A DNA stretch of 64,000 nt. Origin: Limnohabitans sp. B9-3. Lineage in GTDB: Bacteria; Pseudomonadota; Gammaproteobacteria; Burkholderiales; Burkholderiaceae_C. This document shows, one piece after another, positions 25,671 to 35,232 of the stretch (position 1 is the first letter of the stretch; each line of letters starts with the position of its first letter). The position numbers and the translations under genes are program-made. The stretch covers positions 434,001 to 498,000 of the forward strand of contig NZ_NESI01000001.1 of NCBI RefSeq assembly GCF_002778325.1, read 5' to 3'. The notes under the pieces were generated by a model. That model saw only the letters and a list, made by a program, of their open reading frames with translations, did no database searches and was not told where the DNA came from.

Positions 25671-28040
25671 ATGTCGACCACCCCTACCCCTGACCGTTCG
25701 AAAGAACAAGCCGCTGCCCCCGCAGCGCCACGCTCTTTGGTGCGCAAATTGCTGCTCTGGGGCCTGGGTCTTGCCACCGCTGGCCTGATGACTTTGGCCT
25801 TGCTCGTGGGCGTCGCTTTGGCGATGGCCTATCCGCAATTGCCAGACATTTCAGACTTGGCGGACTACCGCCCTAAGCAGTCGATGCGGGTGTATTCGGT
25901 GGAAGGCACGCAAATTGGTGAGTTTGGCGAAGAGCGGCGTAACCTCACACCATTCAAAGACATTCCCAAAGTCATGAAGGACGCGGTGCTGGCCATTGAA
26001 GACGCACGCTTTTACCAGCACGGCGGCGTGGACTACATCGGTTTGGTTCGCGCGAGTTTGGCCAACTTGGGCCGCGCCAAGAGCCAAGGCGCGTCGACCA
26101 TCACCATGCAGGTGGCGCGAAACGTTTACCTGTCGTCCGAAAAAACATTCACCCGCAAGATTTACGAAATTTTGTTGACCAGCAAGCTCGAGCACATGCT
26201 CAGCAAAGACCAAATTTTTGAAATCTACCTCAACCAGATTTACTTGGGCAACCGCGCTTACGGTTTTGCCGCCGCGTCCGAAGCCTATTTCGGCAAGCCT
26301 CTGAAAAACATCAGCATTGCTGAGGCAGCCATGTTGGCCGGCCTGCCCAAAGCACCCTCAGCCTACAACCCCATCGTCAACCCCAAGCGTGCACGCTCAC
26401 GCCAGCTCTACATCATTGAGCGCATGGAAGAAAACGGGTTCATCAGCAAAGAACAAGCCGTTGCGGCCAAGCAAGAAGAGCTGAAAATTCGCACCGCAAT
26501 GAGCAGCCTCAACACGCATGCCGACTACGTGTCAGAAATGGCGCGTCAATTGATGTTTGCGCAATACGGCAACGACATCTACACGCGCGGCCTCAACGTC
26601 TACACCACCATCCGCGCCAGCGACCAACAAGCGGCGTACTTCGCGCTGCGTCGCGGCATCATGGATTTTGAGCGTCGCCAGCACTACCGCGGCCCCGAGA
26701 AGTTCATCACCCTGCCGCCCACTCCCGCCGAGCAAGAAGACGCCATTGACGACGCCTTGATTGACCAAGGCGACAAGGGCGACTTGCTCGCCGCCGTGGT
26801 GCTGGAAGCCACGCCCAAAAAGGTGCGTGCCGTACGCCGCAACAGCGAAATGATTGAGATCACCGGCGACGGTCTGCAGCCCGTGCAATCGGGCTTGTCA
26901 GACAAAGCCCCGCCCAATATCAAGCTGCGCCCGGGCGCCTTGATTCGCGTGACCAAGACCGTCAAAAACACCTGGGAAATCACCCAATTGCCTGAAGTCG
27001 AAGGCGCATTTGTGGCGGTTGACCCCCGCAACGGCGCCATCCACGCCTTGGTCGGCGGCTTTGACTTTGACAAAAACAAGTTCAATCACGTCACCCAAGC
27101 GTGGCGTCAACCCGGCTCCAGCTTCAAGCCCTTCATTTACTCGGCTGCCTTGGAAAAAGGTTTCACCCCCGCCACAGTGGTGAACGACGCGCCGCTGTTT
27201 TTTGATGCCAGCGTCACCGGCGGCCAGCCGTGGGAGCCCAAAAACTACGACGGCACCTTTGACGGCCCCATGAGCTTGCGACGCGGTTTGGCCAAATCTA
27301 AAAACATGGTTTCAATTCGCGTGCTGCAAGCCGTGGGGGCCCAAAACGCGCAAAACTGGATCGGCAACTTCGGCTTCGATCCTGAAAAACACCCGCCTTA
27401 CTTGACGATGGCCTTGGGCGCCGGCTCGGTCACACCCATGCAAATGGCTGCGGGTTATTCAGTGTTTGCGAATGGTGGCTATCGCGTGAACCCCTTCTTG
27501 ATCACCAAGGTCACGGATCAAACGGGCAAGGTGCTGTCTGAATTCACGCCACCACCTTTGGACGAGTCGGTGCGCGGTATTGATGCCCGCAACGCCTTTG
27601 TGATGACCAGCTTGCTCCAAGAAGTGACGCGCAGCGGCACCGCTGCGCGTGCCCAAGCCACCCTCAAACGCACCGATATTTACGGCAAAACCGGCACCAC
27701 CAACGACTCCATGGATGCGTGGTTTGCGGGCTATCACCCCACCCTCACCGCTGTGACGTGGATTGGCTACGACACCCCACGCAAATTGGGCGATCGCGAA
27801 ACCGGCGGCGGCTTGAGCTTGCCCGTTTGGATCAGTTACATGCAACACGCCTTGCAAAATGTCCCCGTGATGGAGCTCACCGCCCCTGAGGGCGTAACCC
27901 ATGAAGGCGGGGACTGGGCTTACACCGAGTTCAGCCGAGGCGCAGGCGTGAGCAGCTTGGGTCTAGAGAACAAATCAGGTAACAGCGAATTGCCGGCAAA
28001 CGACGAGAAGAAGAAAATTCTTGATCTGTTCAAAAACTAA
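25671..28040 (+). CDS. mrcA: Penicillin-binding protein 1A (glycosyltransferase/transpeptidase)
   Basis: A 789-residue class A PBP that polymerises and cross-links peptidoglycan in the periplasm. One signal-anchor helix (about 30-55) precedes the glycosyltransferase domain with EDARFYQHGGVD, GASTITMQVARN and the KIYEILLTSKLE region. An OB-like linker domain follows. The transpeptidase domain has the active-site serine in GSSFKPFIY (SxxK), the SKN motif in LAKSKNMVS and the KTGTT motif. No Shine-Dalgarno sequence precedes the ATG. The gene is divergent from pilMN and ends in a strong terminator. Confidence 0.97.
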   Translation: MSTTPTPDRSKEQAAAPAAPRSLVRKLLLWGLGLATAGLMTLALLVGVALAMAYPQLPDISDLADYRPKQSMRVYSVEGTQIGEFGEERRNLTPFKDIPKVMKDAVLAIEDARFYQHGGVDYIGLVRASLANLGRAKSQGASTITMQVARNVYLSSEKTFTRKIYEILLTSKLEHMLSKDQIFEIYLNQIYLGNRAYGFAAASEAYFGKPLKNISIAEAAMLAGLPKAPSAYNPIVNPKRARSRQLYIIERMEENGFISKEQAVAAKQEELKIRTAMSSLNTHADYVSEMARQLMFAQYGNDIYTRGLNVYTTIRASDQQAAYFALRRGIMDFERRQHYRGPEKFITLPPTPAEQEDAIDDALIDQGDKGDLLAAVVLEATPKKVRAVRRNSEMIEITGDGLQPVQSGLSDKAPPNIKLRPGALIRVTKTVKNTWEITQLPEVEGAFVAVDPRNGAIHALVGGFDFDKNKFNHVTQAWRQPGSSFKPFIYSAALEKGFTPATVVNDAPLFFDASVTGGQPWEPKNYDGTFDGPMSLRRGLAKSKNMVSIRVLQAVGAQNAQNWIGNFGFDPEKHPPYLTMALGAGSVTPMQMAAGYSVFANGGYRVNPFLITKVTDQTGKVLSEFTPPPLDESVRGIDARNAFVMTSLLQEVTRSGTAARAQATLKRTDIYGKTGTTNDSMDAWFAGYHPTLTAVTWIGYDTPRKLGDRETGGGLSLPVWISYMQHALQNVPVMELTAPEGVTHEGGDWAYTEFSRGAGVSSLGLENKSGNSELPANDEKKKILDLFKN

Positions 28041-28066
28041 AAAAGGAGGCGAAAGCCTCCTTTTTT
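28039..28066. terminator. strong terminator after mrcA, probably bidirectional
   Basis: Perfect 12-bp arms (AAAAAAGGAGGC and its complement) enclose a GAAA tetraloop and end in six T. The A-rich 5' arm gives a T-run on the other strand too, so it can also end cyaY transcription. Confidence 0.92.
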
Positions 28067-28113
28067 AATGTGTCACACAGGGAATGCCTGCACCAATGCT
28101 GCGTGTGAATTCA

Positions 28114-28443
28114 TCACGCTGTGAAACGCAAGACTTGCCCTGTTTGCACGCTGGCGTCGTCACTCAAACGCTGAAAAAACTCGCCTTGCCCTTTGGTGTC
28201 GGCCCACTGTGTGCCATCAAAGCGGAAGTGATACCCCCCCGATCGCGCCGCCAGCCACACCTCATGCAAGGGCTTTTGCAGATTGATGATGATCTGGCTC
28301 TTGTTTTCAAAGGTGAGCGTGATCATGCCGCCCACGCGCTGGTTGTCGATGTCGGCCTCGCCGTTGTCGTTGATGCGGTCACAGGCCAATTCCACCGCTT
28401 TGAGCAGAAGTTCGGCATGGTCTAAAAATTCGAGATCGGTCAT
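28114..28443 (-). CDS. cyaY: CyaY, frataxin-like iron-sulfur assembly protein
   Basis: A 109-residue frataxin, the usual bacterial length. It begins [18 protein letters not shown] with an acidic first helix (iron-binding), then [20 protein letters not shown] and the conserved beta strand [24 protein letters not shown] followed by GGYHFRFDG. CyaY binds iron and modulates IscS in Fe-S cluster assembly. ATG 28443 is chosen by family length; the frame is open upstream but overlaps lptM. Divergent from lptM with 13 bases between the starts. Confidence 0.93.
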   Translation of the reverse strand: MTDLEFLDHAELLLKAVELACDRINDNGEADIDNQRVGGMITLTFENKSQIIINLQKPLHEVWLAARSGGYHFRFDGTQWADTKGQGEFFQRLSDDASVQTGQVLRFTA

Positions 28444-28456
28444 TACAATTTGCGCC

Positions 28457-28723
28457 ATGGGTATTGAGCAAATCATTCTAGTCAGGGCCAGCGCCCTTTG
28501 TGCCAACGTGGCCACTGTGGCCATCACGGCAGCGCTGCTGAGCGGTTGCGGCCAAAAAGGCCCGCTGACACTACCCAATGACCCCGAGTTCAAACAACGC
28601 GCCACGCTGCCCGAGATCGTGCGTCGTCAATTGCCTGGTAGCCCATCGCCCGCTAGCGCGACCACGCCAGCCGCCAACACCCCACCACCAGTCCCTGCAG
28701 CGTCTTCGCCTGCGGGTCGCTGA
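28457..28723 (+). CDS. lptM: LptM-type small lipoprotein (YifL family)
   Basis: An 88-residue lipoprotein. After a hydrophobic signal comes the lipobox [21 protein letters not shown] is the hallmark of the LptM/YifL family. In E. coli LptM binds the LptDE translocon and helps LptD disulfide maturation. A Pro/Ala/Ser-rich tail of about 40 residues follows. The gene is directly upstream of lysA, as in many proteobacteria. Confidence 0.88.
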   Translation: MGIEQIILVRASALCANVATVAITAALLSGCGQKGPLTLPNDPEFKQRATLPEIVRRQLPGSPSPASATTPAANTPPPVPAASSPAGR

Positions 28724-28751
28724 CCCTTTCACGTTTTTCAAGAGCCGTCCG

Positions 28752-30029
28752 ATGACCCACGCCACGCTTGCCGGTGCCCCTTTTGTCGCCCTCCAAAACA
28801 ACGACCTGTACTTGGAAGGCGTGAAACTTGCCGACTTGGCTCGCACACACGGCACGCCCTTGTTTGTGTATTCGAAAGCTGCCATGCTCAGCGCTCTCGC
28901 GGCGTATCAGCGCGGCTTTGCCGGACGTAACGCCCGCATTTGCTACGCCATGAAAGCCAACTCATCGCTGGCCGTGCTGCAAGTATTTGCCCAAGCCGGT
29001 TGTGGTTTTGACATCGTCTCAGGCGGCGAGTTAGACCGCGTGGTGGCCGCAGGTGGCGATGTGTCCAAAGTGATTTTTTCTGGCGTGGGCAAAACACGCG
29101 CTGAAATGCGCCAAGCCTTAGAAGCAGGCATCGCCTGCTTCAACGTCGAAAGCGATGCCGAACTGGAAGTGTTGAGTGAGGTAGCGCTGAGCTTGGGCAA
29201 ACGCGCGCCCGTGAGCATTCGCGTCAACCCCAACGTGGACGCCAAAACTCACCCTTATATTTCCACCGGCCTCAAAGGCAACAAATTTGGCGTGGCCCAC
29301 GAACGTGCGCTGCAAACTTACCAACGCGCCGCCAGCCTGCCCGGCTTGCACGTGACGGGCATTGACTGCCACATTGGCTCGCAAATCACCGAAACCACGC
29401 CCTACCTCGACGCCATGGACCGGGTGCTCGACTTGGTACAAGCCATTGAAGCCGCAGGCATTCCCATTCATCACATCGACTTTGGCGGTGGCTTAGGCAT
29501 CAACTACAACGGCGACACCCCACCCGAAGCCGATGCGCTGTGGGCCCAACTGCTGACCAAGCTCGATGCACGCGGCTACGGCCAACGCCAGCTGATGATT
29601 GAGCCAGGCCGTTCACTCGTGGGCAATGCCGGCGTGTGCCTGACCGAGGTGCTGTACCTTAAGCCCGGTGAGCAAAAGAACTTCTGCATCGTTGATGCCG
29701 CCATGAACGACTTGCCCCGCCCTGCCATGTACGAGGCGTTTCACCAAATCGTGCCCTTAACCCCGCGTAACGGCGATGCCGTGGTGTACGACGTGGTGGG
29801 CCCCATTTGCGAAAGCGGCGACTGGCTAGGCCGTGACCGATCATTGACCGTGCAAACAGGCGACACCTTGGCCGTGCTGTCCACTGGCGCGTATTGCATG
29901 GCCATGGCCAGCAACTACAACACGCGGGGCCGTGCCGCCGAAATTTTGGTGGACGGCGACAAGGCACATGTCATTCGCCGTCGCGAGACCTCGGCGGATC
30001 AAATGGCGATGGAGTCATTGGTTTCCTAA
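28752..30029 (+). CDS. lysA: Diaminopimelate decarboxylase
   Basis: A 425-residue PLP enzyme catalysing the last step of lysine synthesis (meso-diaminopimelate to lysine). The PLP lysine is in CYAMKANSS; HIGSQITE, FGGGLGINY and EPGRSLVGNAG are the barrel phosphate-binding motifs, and GPICESGDWLGRDR supplies the substrate-contacting Cys-Glu of the second domain. ATG 28752 follows the lptM stop by 28 bases; the frame is open upstream across lptM but without family similarity. Confidence 0.96.
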   Translation: MTHATLAGAPFVALQNNDLYLEGVKLADLARTHGTPLFVYSKAAMLSALAAYQRGFAGRNARICYAMKANSSLAVLQVFAQAGCGFDIVSGGELDRVVAAGGDVSKVIFSGVGKTRAEMRQALEAGIACFNVESDAELEVLSEVALSLGKRAPVSIRVNPNVDAKTHPYISTGLKGNKFGVAHERALQTYQRAASLPGLHVTGIDCHIGSQITETTPYLDAMDRVLDLVQAIEAAGIPIHHIDFGGGLGINYNGDTPPEADALWAQLLTKLDARGYGQRQLMIEPGRSLVGNAGVCLTEVLYLKPGEQKNFCIVDAAMNDLPRPAMYEAFHQIVPLTPRNGDAVVYDVVGPICESGDWLGRDRSLTVQTGDTLAVLSTGAYCMAMASNYNTRGRAAEILVDGDKAHVIRRRETSADQMAMESLVS

Positions 30030-30075
30030 CGGCACGAACTCATACAACCACCTCATCGCGCTTTCAATCAGGGCT

Positions 30076-30687
30076 TTAGGCTCCGGAGGAGTGGCCCATT
30101 GCCCGTCGCAGGCGCCAGCCGAGCAACACCGCCAAGATGCCCGCGTAAACCGCCACTTCCGTGAAATTGTTCTTACCCGCGCGCATCCAAAAAAAGTGCA
30201 GCACGGCCAACACCGCTACGCCATAAACCGTTTTGTGCAGGTGCTGCCAACGCTTGGCGCCCAACCTGCGAATGGCGGCGTTGAACGACGTCGAAGCGAG
30301 CGGCGTGAGCAACACAAACGCCGTAAAACCTACCAAAATGAAGGGGCGCTTGGCAATGTCGTGCACGATGTCGTCCACCTCGAACCCCATGTCTAGCCAG
30401 CTATAGCAAAGCAAGTGCAGCACGACATAAAAGTAGGTGAAAAGCCCCAGCATGCGCCTGAACCGGGCCAATTCGGGTAGCGCCAACTGCACGCGCAAAG
30501 GCGTCACGGCGAGGGTGAGGCACAGCAGCCGCAGAGTCCAGTCTCCCGTGGCGCGAATCACATATTCGGCAGGGTTTGCGCCCAGCGCATCGTGGCTCGC
30601 GCCCCACACAAGCCACATGAAAGGCAACAAACCCAAAAACCACGCGATAGGCTTGGCGCTGCGATGCCTCAACGCGCTGCGCAACAC
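30076..30687 (-). CDS. msrQ: MsrQ, haem-binding membrane subunit of the MsrPQ system
   Basis: A 203-residue integral membrane protein of the ferric-reductase-like family (YedZ). Segments such as WFLGLLPFMWLVWGA, FTYFYVVLHLLCYSWLD and WQHLHKTVYGVAVLAVLHF contain the His residues that hold haem b. MsrQ delivers quinone-pool electrons to periplasmic MsrP. GTG 30687 is favoured because GAGG lies eight bases upstream; another GTG at 30696 is too close to that site. The gene follows msrP directly. Confidence 0.9.
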   Translation of the reverse strand: MLRSALRHRSAKPIAWFLGLLPFMWLVWGASHDALGANPAEYVIRATGDWTLRLLCLTLAVTPLRVQLALPELARFRRMLGLFTYFYVVLHLLCYSWLDMGFEVDDIVHDIAKRPFILVGFTAFVLLTPLASTSFNAAIRRLGAKRWQHLHKTVYGVAVLAVLHFFWMRAGKNNFTEVAVYAGILAVLLGWRLRRAMGHSSGA

Positions 30688-30697
30688 ACCGTTCACC

Positions 30698-31726
30698 TCA
30701 GAAAAATTTCTTCAGATCCATGCCTGCATACAACTGCCCTACTTGGGCTTCGTAGCCATTGAGCATGAGGGTTTTGCGCTTCTTGGCAAAAAGGCCATCT
30801 TCGCCAATGCGCCGCTCTGCGGCTTGGCTCCAACGCGGATGATCGACCAACGGGTTGACGTTGGAATAAAACCCGTACTCCTGCGGCGCAGAACGGCCCC
30901 AAGAGTTCACGGGCTGCTTCTCGACGAAACGGATTTTGACCAAGCTCTTGGCACTTTTGAAACCGTACTTCCAAGGCACCACCAAACGCACAGGCGCGCC
31001 GTTCTGGTTGGGCAGAACCTCGCCATACATGCCAAACGACAGCAGCGTGAGCGGGTGCATGGCCTCGTCCAAGCGCAAGCCCTCCACATACGGCCAATCG
31101 AGCACACGCGAGCGCACGCCGGGCATAGTTTTGGGATCGGCCAAGGTGTGAAATTCGATGTATTTCGCATTGCCCAAAGGCTCCACACGTTTGATGAGAT
31201 CGGCCAACGAATAACCCACCCAAGGGATCACCATCGACCAGCCTTCCACGCATCGCATGCGGTAAATGCGCTCTTCCATGGGGCTGAGTTTGAGCAAATC
31301 GTCCAAATCCAAACGGCCGGGCTTTTTCACCAAGCCCTCCACCTCGACCGTCCAAGGCTTGGTCTGCAAGCTGTGTGCGTATTGGGCAGGGTCAGCTTTG
31401 TCGGTGCCAAATTCGTAGAAGTTGTTGTACGTGCTGGCATCGGTGTAAGGGGTGATTTTTTCCATCACATTGCCGCCGCTGATGCGGCTGGGGGTGCCGA
31501 CCAAAGGCGCGAGCTTGCCAGGTCGCGTGCTAGCAGCAACTGCGCCAGTACCTTGGGCCATCGCCTCGCGCCCCGCCCATGCCGCCATCGACGCGCCCGC
31601 AGCGCCTGCCGCAATCTGCTTGAGCCAATCACGGCGCTGCAGGTACGCCGATTGCGGCGTGATCTCGCTGCTGACGGCGTGCGTAAAACCTGAATCACTG
31701 AGGGGGGTGTAGGCGTTGTGTCGCAT
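30698..31726 (-). CDS. msrP: MsrP, periplasmic protein-methionine-sulfoxide reductase catalytic subunit
   Basis: A 342-residue molybdoenzyme of the sulfite-oxidase fold (YedY). The N-terminus has a twin-arginine signal, [20 protein letters not shown], exported after cofactor insertion. The molybdenum-ligating cysteine is in [15 protein letters not shown]. It repairs oxidised methionines in envelope proteins with MsrQ, encoded next. ATG 31726 is chosen as the methionine that leaves a normal Tat leader; the frame is open a further 38 codons upstream. Confidence 0.93.
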   Translation of the reverse strand: MRHNAYTPLSDSGFTHAVSSEITPQSAYLQRRDWLKQIAAGAAGASMAAWAGREAMAQGTGAVAASTRPGKLAPLVGTPSRISGGNVMEKITPYTDASTYNNFYEFGTDKADPAQYAHSLQTKPWTVEVEGLVKKPGRLDLDDLLKLSPMEERIYRMRCVEGWSMVIPWVGYSLADLIKRVEPLGNAKYIEFHTLADPKTMPGVRSRVLDWPYVEGLRLDEAMHPLTLLSFGMYGEVLPNQNGAPVRLVVPWKYGFKSAKSLVKIRFVEKQPVNSWGRSAPQEYGFYSNVNPLVDHPRWSQAAERRIGEDGLFAKKRKTLMLNGYEAQVGQLYAGMDLKKFF

Positions 31727-31862
31727 GGGTGTGCTGCTTTCTAAAAACTTAAAAAGCATTGTGGGGGAGATAGAACGTTCATGCTGTGGTAAGCCACAAA
31801 GGCATCCCAAACAGACGGACTTGCTTTTTAAGGCGGACACATCAGATCGCGTAGGGATGAAA

Positions 31863-31888
31863 AAAAAGCTGGCAAGCGCCAGCTTTTT
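31863..31888 (-). terminator. terminator after the cytochrome c gene
   Basis: Arms AAAAAGCTGGC and GCCAGCTTTTT with an AAGC loop form a perfect 11-bp stem, 20 bases past the cytochrome stop. The minus strand ends in a T-run; the plus strand has five T as well. Confidence 0.85.
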
Positions 31889-31908
31889 CGGGAGTTTGAA
31901 AACTCAGA

Positions 31909-32538
31909 TCAACGCAAGCCGGCAACGTAGTCGGCCACAGCTTTGATTTCTCGGTCGTTCAACTTGGCAGCGACTTGGGTCATCTGCAGGTTGTTCTTGC
32001 GCACACCGTCGCGGAAGCCGGTCAACTGGGCTGCTGAGTATTCAGCATGCTGGCCCGACAAACGTGGGTACTGAGAGGGGATACCGGCACCGTTGGGGGT
32101 ATGGCAACCCGCACAAGCTGGAATTTGACGGTCGGCAATGCCACCACGGTAAATACGCTCGCCCAAGGCCACCAACTCTTTATCTTTGGCAAACCCAGCT
32201 TTGGCCGTCTTAGAACCCACCCAAGCCGCGATGTTCTTCATGTCGTCTTCTGACAAGGCGGCTGACATGCCACTCATGATGGCGTTGGCACGTTTGCCAG
32301 ACTTGAACTCTTGGAGTTGTTTGACCAGGTATTCAGGGTGCTGCTGGGCCAACTTGGGGTTGGCAGGTGAACCGGAATTGCCATCAGCGCCGTGACAAGC
32401 CGCACACACAGCGGTGTAAGTGGCTTCGCCTTTGACCAAATCGGGTTTGGCAGCTTTCGCGGCTGGCTCACTGGCATGAGCAGAAAAAACGGGGGCTGCC
32501 AAAGCGGCAGCGATCAGCAAAGAGGCAAACAGTTTCAT
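31909..32538 (-). CDS. di-haem cytochrome c (cytochrome c4-like)
   Basis: A 209-residue periplasmic cytochrome. A signal peptide (MKLFASLLIAAALAAPVFSAHA) precedes two class I cytochrome c domains with haem sites CAACH and CAGCH. Methionine ligands are likely in the NAIMSGM and NNLQMTQ regions. The two-domain layout with PEYLVKQLQEFKSGKR matches cytochrome c4, which carries electrons to terminal oxidases. ATG 32538 is used since an upstream GTG/ATG extension would break the signal peptide. It is divergent from engB. Confidence 0.92.
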   Translation of the reverse strand: MKLFASLLIAAALAAPVFSAHASEPAAKAAKPDLVKGEATYTAVCAACHGADGNSGSPANPKLAQQHPEYLVKQLQEFKSGKRANAIMSGMSAALSEDDMKNIAAWVGSKTAKAGFAKDKELVALGERIYRGGIADRQIPACAGCHTPNGAGIPSQYPRLSGQHAEYSAAQLTGFRDGVRKNNLQMTQVAAKLNDREIKAVADYVAGLR

Positions 32539-32601
32539 ATCAATTCTTTGGTAAATGGCGCGCAAAAACGTCGAAAAACTCGACAGATTCTACAATGCCA
32601 C

Positions 32602-33357
32602 ATGAACTTGCCAGACCCACACGACACCCAAGCCCCTATTGACCTGCCCGAGGTGCCCGTTACAACGGTCTTGGACGAAGAAAAAGAAGCCGAAAAAGCC
32701 GCAGCAAAAGCAGCCTATGCCCTGCTCAGCCCCGCTGACCAAGCCAAATATGCCATGGGCTGGTTGCACACGGCGCGTTTTTTGACCACTGCCGCCCAAT
32801 TGCACCATTTACCCGCTTACGATTTGCCCGAAATAGCCTTTGTAGGCCGCTCCAATGCGGGTAAATCGACCTGCATCAACGTGCTGACCCAGCAAAAGCG
32901 CTTGGCCTACGCCTCCAAAACCCCAGGCCGCACCCAGCACATCAACTTGTTTGCCATGGGGCGCAAAGGCCAAACCGATGCCGTGCTGGCCGACTTGCCT
33001 GGCTACGGCTACGCCGCGGTGCCCAAACAAGACAAGATCCGCTGGCAGCAGGTGATGGCCAACTATTTGCTCACCCGTGACAACTTGCGCGCCGTGGTGC
33101 TGATGTGTGACCCCCGTCACGGCTTGACCGACTTGGACGACATCTTGCTCGACGTCATCCGCCCCCGCGTCGAAGAGGGCCTGAAATTCATGGTGCTCCT
33201 CACCAAGTCAGACAAACTCAACCGCGCCGAAGGGGCCAAAGCCCTGTCGATTGCCAAACTGCAAGCCGGTGGTGGCGAAGTACGCCTGTTCTCTGCCCTC
33301 AAGAAACAAGGCGTAGACGAAGTTGCGGCCACCCTCTACAACTGGATGCACCCTTGA
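32602..33357 (+). CDS. engB: EngB (YihA/YsxC), ribosome-biogenesis GTPase
   Basis: A 251-residue GTPase. The G motifs are GRSNAGKST (G1), TPGRTQ (G2), DLPGYGYA (G3) and TKSDK (G4). It has an N-terminal extension of about 80 residues relative to E. coli YihA, with an acidic and Lys/Glu/Ala-rich part (EKEAEKAAAKAA). The family acts in 50S subunit assembly and is usually essential. A TACAAT box at 32591-32596 lies so close to ATG 32602 that the mRNA may have almost no leader. Confidence 0.95.
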   Translation: MNLPDPHDTQAPIDLPEVPVTTVLDEEKEAEKAAAKAAYALLSPADQAKYAMGWLHTARFLTTAAQLHHLPAYDLPEIAFVGRSNAGKSTCINVLTQQKRLAYASKTPGRTQHINLFAMGRKGQTDAVLADLPGYGYAAVPKQDKIRWQQVMANYLLTRDNLRAVVLMCDPRHGLTDLDDILLDVIRPRVEEGLKFMVLLTKSDKLNRAEGAKALSIAKLQAGGGEVRLFSALKKQGVDEVAATLYNWMHP

Positions 33358-34361
33358 TTCAACACCTCACACACGCTCTGCCACACGGCATCTCTTTGAG
33401 TTGCCGTGCAAGTGGCGACTTAGGACGCCCCGTGCTCCTGTTTTTGCACGGGTTTCCCGAGGCCGCGTTTGTGTGGGATGAATTGCTGACGTTTTTTGCG
33501 CAACCTGAGCATGGCGGCTACCGCTGCATTGCACCCAACTTGCGTGGCTATGAGCACTCCAGCGCCCCAACCGAGGTAACGGACTACCGCGCCAAACACT
33601 TGGTGCAAGACATCGTGGCCTTGGCTGCGATTGAAAGTCCAACCGCACCGTTGGCGGGCCTGATCGCGCACGACTGGGGCGGCGCTGTGGCTTGGAACGT
33701 GGCCAACCAACACCCCGATTTGATGCGTCGCTTGGTCATCATCAACTCGCCACATCCGGGCACGTTTTTGCGCGAGCTGCAAAACAGTCGCGAGCAACAG
33801 GCTGCCAGCGCTTACATGAACTTTTTAATCCGCCCAGATGCTGAAAAGTTGCTGGCCGAAAACGACTACCGCCGTCTGTGGGAGTTCTTCACCAACATGG
33901 GGGCCGCCGACGGCCCTCACGCTTGGCTGAACGACGAGATCAAAGATCAATACCGTGGCGTGTGGCAGCAGGGCTTGACCGGCGCGCTCAACTATTACCG
34001 TGCATCGCCTATTCGTCCTGCGCGCCCAGGCGATCCAGCTGCTGCGGCCCTGCATTTGCCCCACAGCATGTTGACTGTGAACGTGCCGACCTGCGTGATC
34101 TGGGCCATGCAAGACATGGCCTTGCCCGCGGGCTTGATTGATGGGTTGGACGCCTTTGTGCCTAAGCTCACCTTGCACAAAGTGGCAGACGGCACGCACT
34201 GGCTGGTGCATGAACAGCCGGCCTTGGTGGCAAGTTTGTTGGGGGACTTTTTGAACGACGACAAATCAGGTCGCTCAGCCAAAGAGCGCACCGTGACCAT
34301 CAGCGCGCGTACCCACGACCGCAACAGCACCGGCCGACCAAGCGGCGACCGACGCCGCTGA
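33354..34361 (+). CDS. alpha/beta hydrolase (epoxide hydrolase / haloalkane dehalogenase-like)
   Basis: A 335-residue alpha/beta-hydrolase. FLHGFPEAAFVWDE carries the oxyanion-hole HGFP motif, and the nucleophile is the Asp of AHDWGGAVAW, which points to epoxide hydrolases or dehalogenases, not esterases (Ser). The catalytic His is in ADGTHWLVHEQP. Translation starts at TTG 33354, whose TTGA overlaps the engB stop. The last 30 residues form a basic, Ser/Thr/Arg-rich tail ending SGDRRR, not typical of the family. The substrate is unknown. Confidence 0.85.
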   Translation: MIQHLTHALPHGISLSCRASGDLGRPVLLFLHGFPEAAFVWDELLTFFAQPEHGGYRCIAPNLRGYEHSSAPTEVTDYRAKHLVQDIVALAAIESPTAPLAGLIAHDWGGAVAWNVANQHPDLMRRLVIINSPHPGTFLRELQNSREQQAASAYMNFLIRPDAEKLLAENDYRRLWEFFTNMGAADGPHAWLNDEIKDQYRGVWQQGLTGALNYYRASPIRPARPGDPAAAALHLPHSMLTVNVPTCVIWAMQDMALPAGLIDGLDAFVPKLTLHKVADGTHWLVHEQPALVASLLGDFLNDDKSGRSAKERTVTISARTHDRNSTGRPSGDRRR

Positions 34362-34362
34362 A

Positions 34363-35229
34363 TCAGTAAATTTCTGGTGCGCCAGCAGGCCTTGTTTTGA
34401 AGCGCTTGTGCACCCAAAAATACTGCGCGGGCATGGTGTGGATGAATCCCTCTAAACGCTGGTTCATCAAAGCCGTATCAGCCTCTGCATCGTCGCTCGG
34501 GAAATCGGTCCAAGCGGGGTGCACCACCACCTCATACCCCGCATCCGTCATGCGAGTGATGACAGGCACCACCCGCGCACGTCCCAGCTTGGCAAAGCGC
34601 GACAGCGAGGGCACGGTGGCAGCCAGCTCACCAAAAAACGGCACAAAAATCGACTCACTGGGTCCAAAGTTCATGTCGGGCAGCAGGTACAGCAGCTCAT
34701 TTTTTCGCAACGCACTAACGATGGGTTTCACACCATCTTCACGGCGGAACAAACGCACCTTGCCAAAACGTTGACGGCCTTGCGCGACCCAAGCATCTAC
34801 CGCTGCGTTGGACTGCGGCGTGAAGATGGTGGTGAAGTGCAGCGGCAGACTCAAGGTGAGCCGCGTCCAGCCCACATCCAAGCCCACAAAGTGCGGCGCA
34901 AACAGCACCGTAGGCTCGTCCGACGACAAGGCTTGCACATCCCCCGTCAATTGCACCCGCGACTGAATGCAGGCTGCGCTTCGATGCCACAGCCAACTGC
35001 GGTCTAACCAGGCTTGTGCGAAGTGGACAAAACTCTGACGGGCCAAGGCCTCGCGCTCTTTGGCACTCCATTGCGGAAAGCAAACGCTCAAATTGGTCAA
35101 CACCACATGACGACGCGAACGCACCACACCGTAAAGCAAAGCACCCAAGCCTGCGCCAAGGGCACGTAACCACGGCAGCGGCAAATAACCCAGCCCACGC
35201 AACAACCACAAACCCAACACACTGAACAT
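34363..35229 (-). CDS. lipid A biosynthesis acyltransferase, LpxL/HtrB family (HX4D type)
   Basis: A 288-residue LPLAT-family protein with an N-terminal membrane anchor (LGLWLLRGLGYLPLPWLRAL). The catalytic motif is HFVGLD in FAPHFVGLDVGW, i.e. HX4D; DMNFGPSESIFVPFFG is a second family motif. LpxL enzymes add a secondary acyl chain to Kdo2-lipid IVA at the inner membrane. It lies three bases after its paralogue at 35233, on the same strand. Which of the two acts first cannot be read from sequence. Confidence 0.88.
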   Translation of the reverse strand: MFSVLGLWLLRGLGYLPLPWLRALGAGLGALLYGVVRSRRHVVLTNLSVCFPQWSAKEREALARQSFVHFAQAWLDRSWLWHRSAACIQSRVQLTGDVQALSSDEPTVLFAPHFVGLDVGWTRLTLSLPLHFTTIFTPQSNAAVDAWVAQGRQRFGKVRLFRREDGVKPIVSALRKNELLYLLPDMNFGPSESIFVPFFGELAATVPSLSRFAKLGRARVVPVITRMTDAGYEVVVHPAWTDFPSDDAEADTALMNQRLEGFIHTMPAQYFWVHKRFKTRPAGAPEIY

Positions 35230-35232
35230 CGC

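Noticed and set aside
32570-32584. GTCGA-N5-TCGAC inverted repeat between the cytochrome c gene and engB
   Set aside because: Only 5-bp arms; position near the engB promoter is suggestive but not enough for an operator call.
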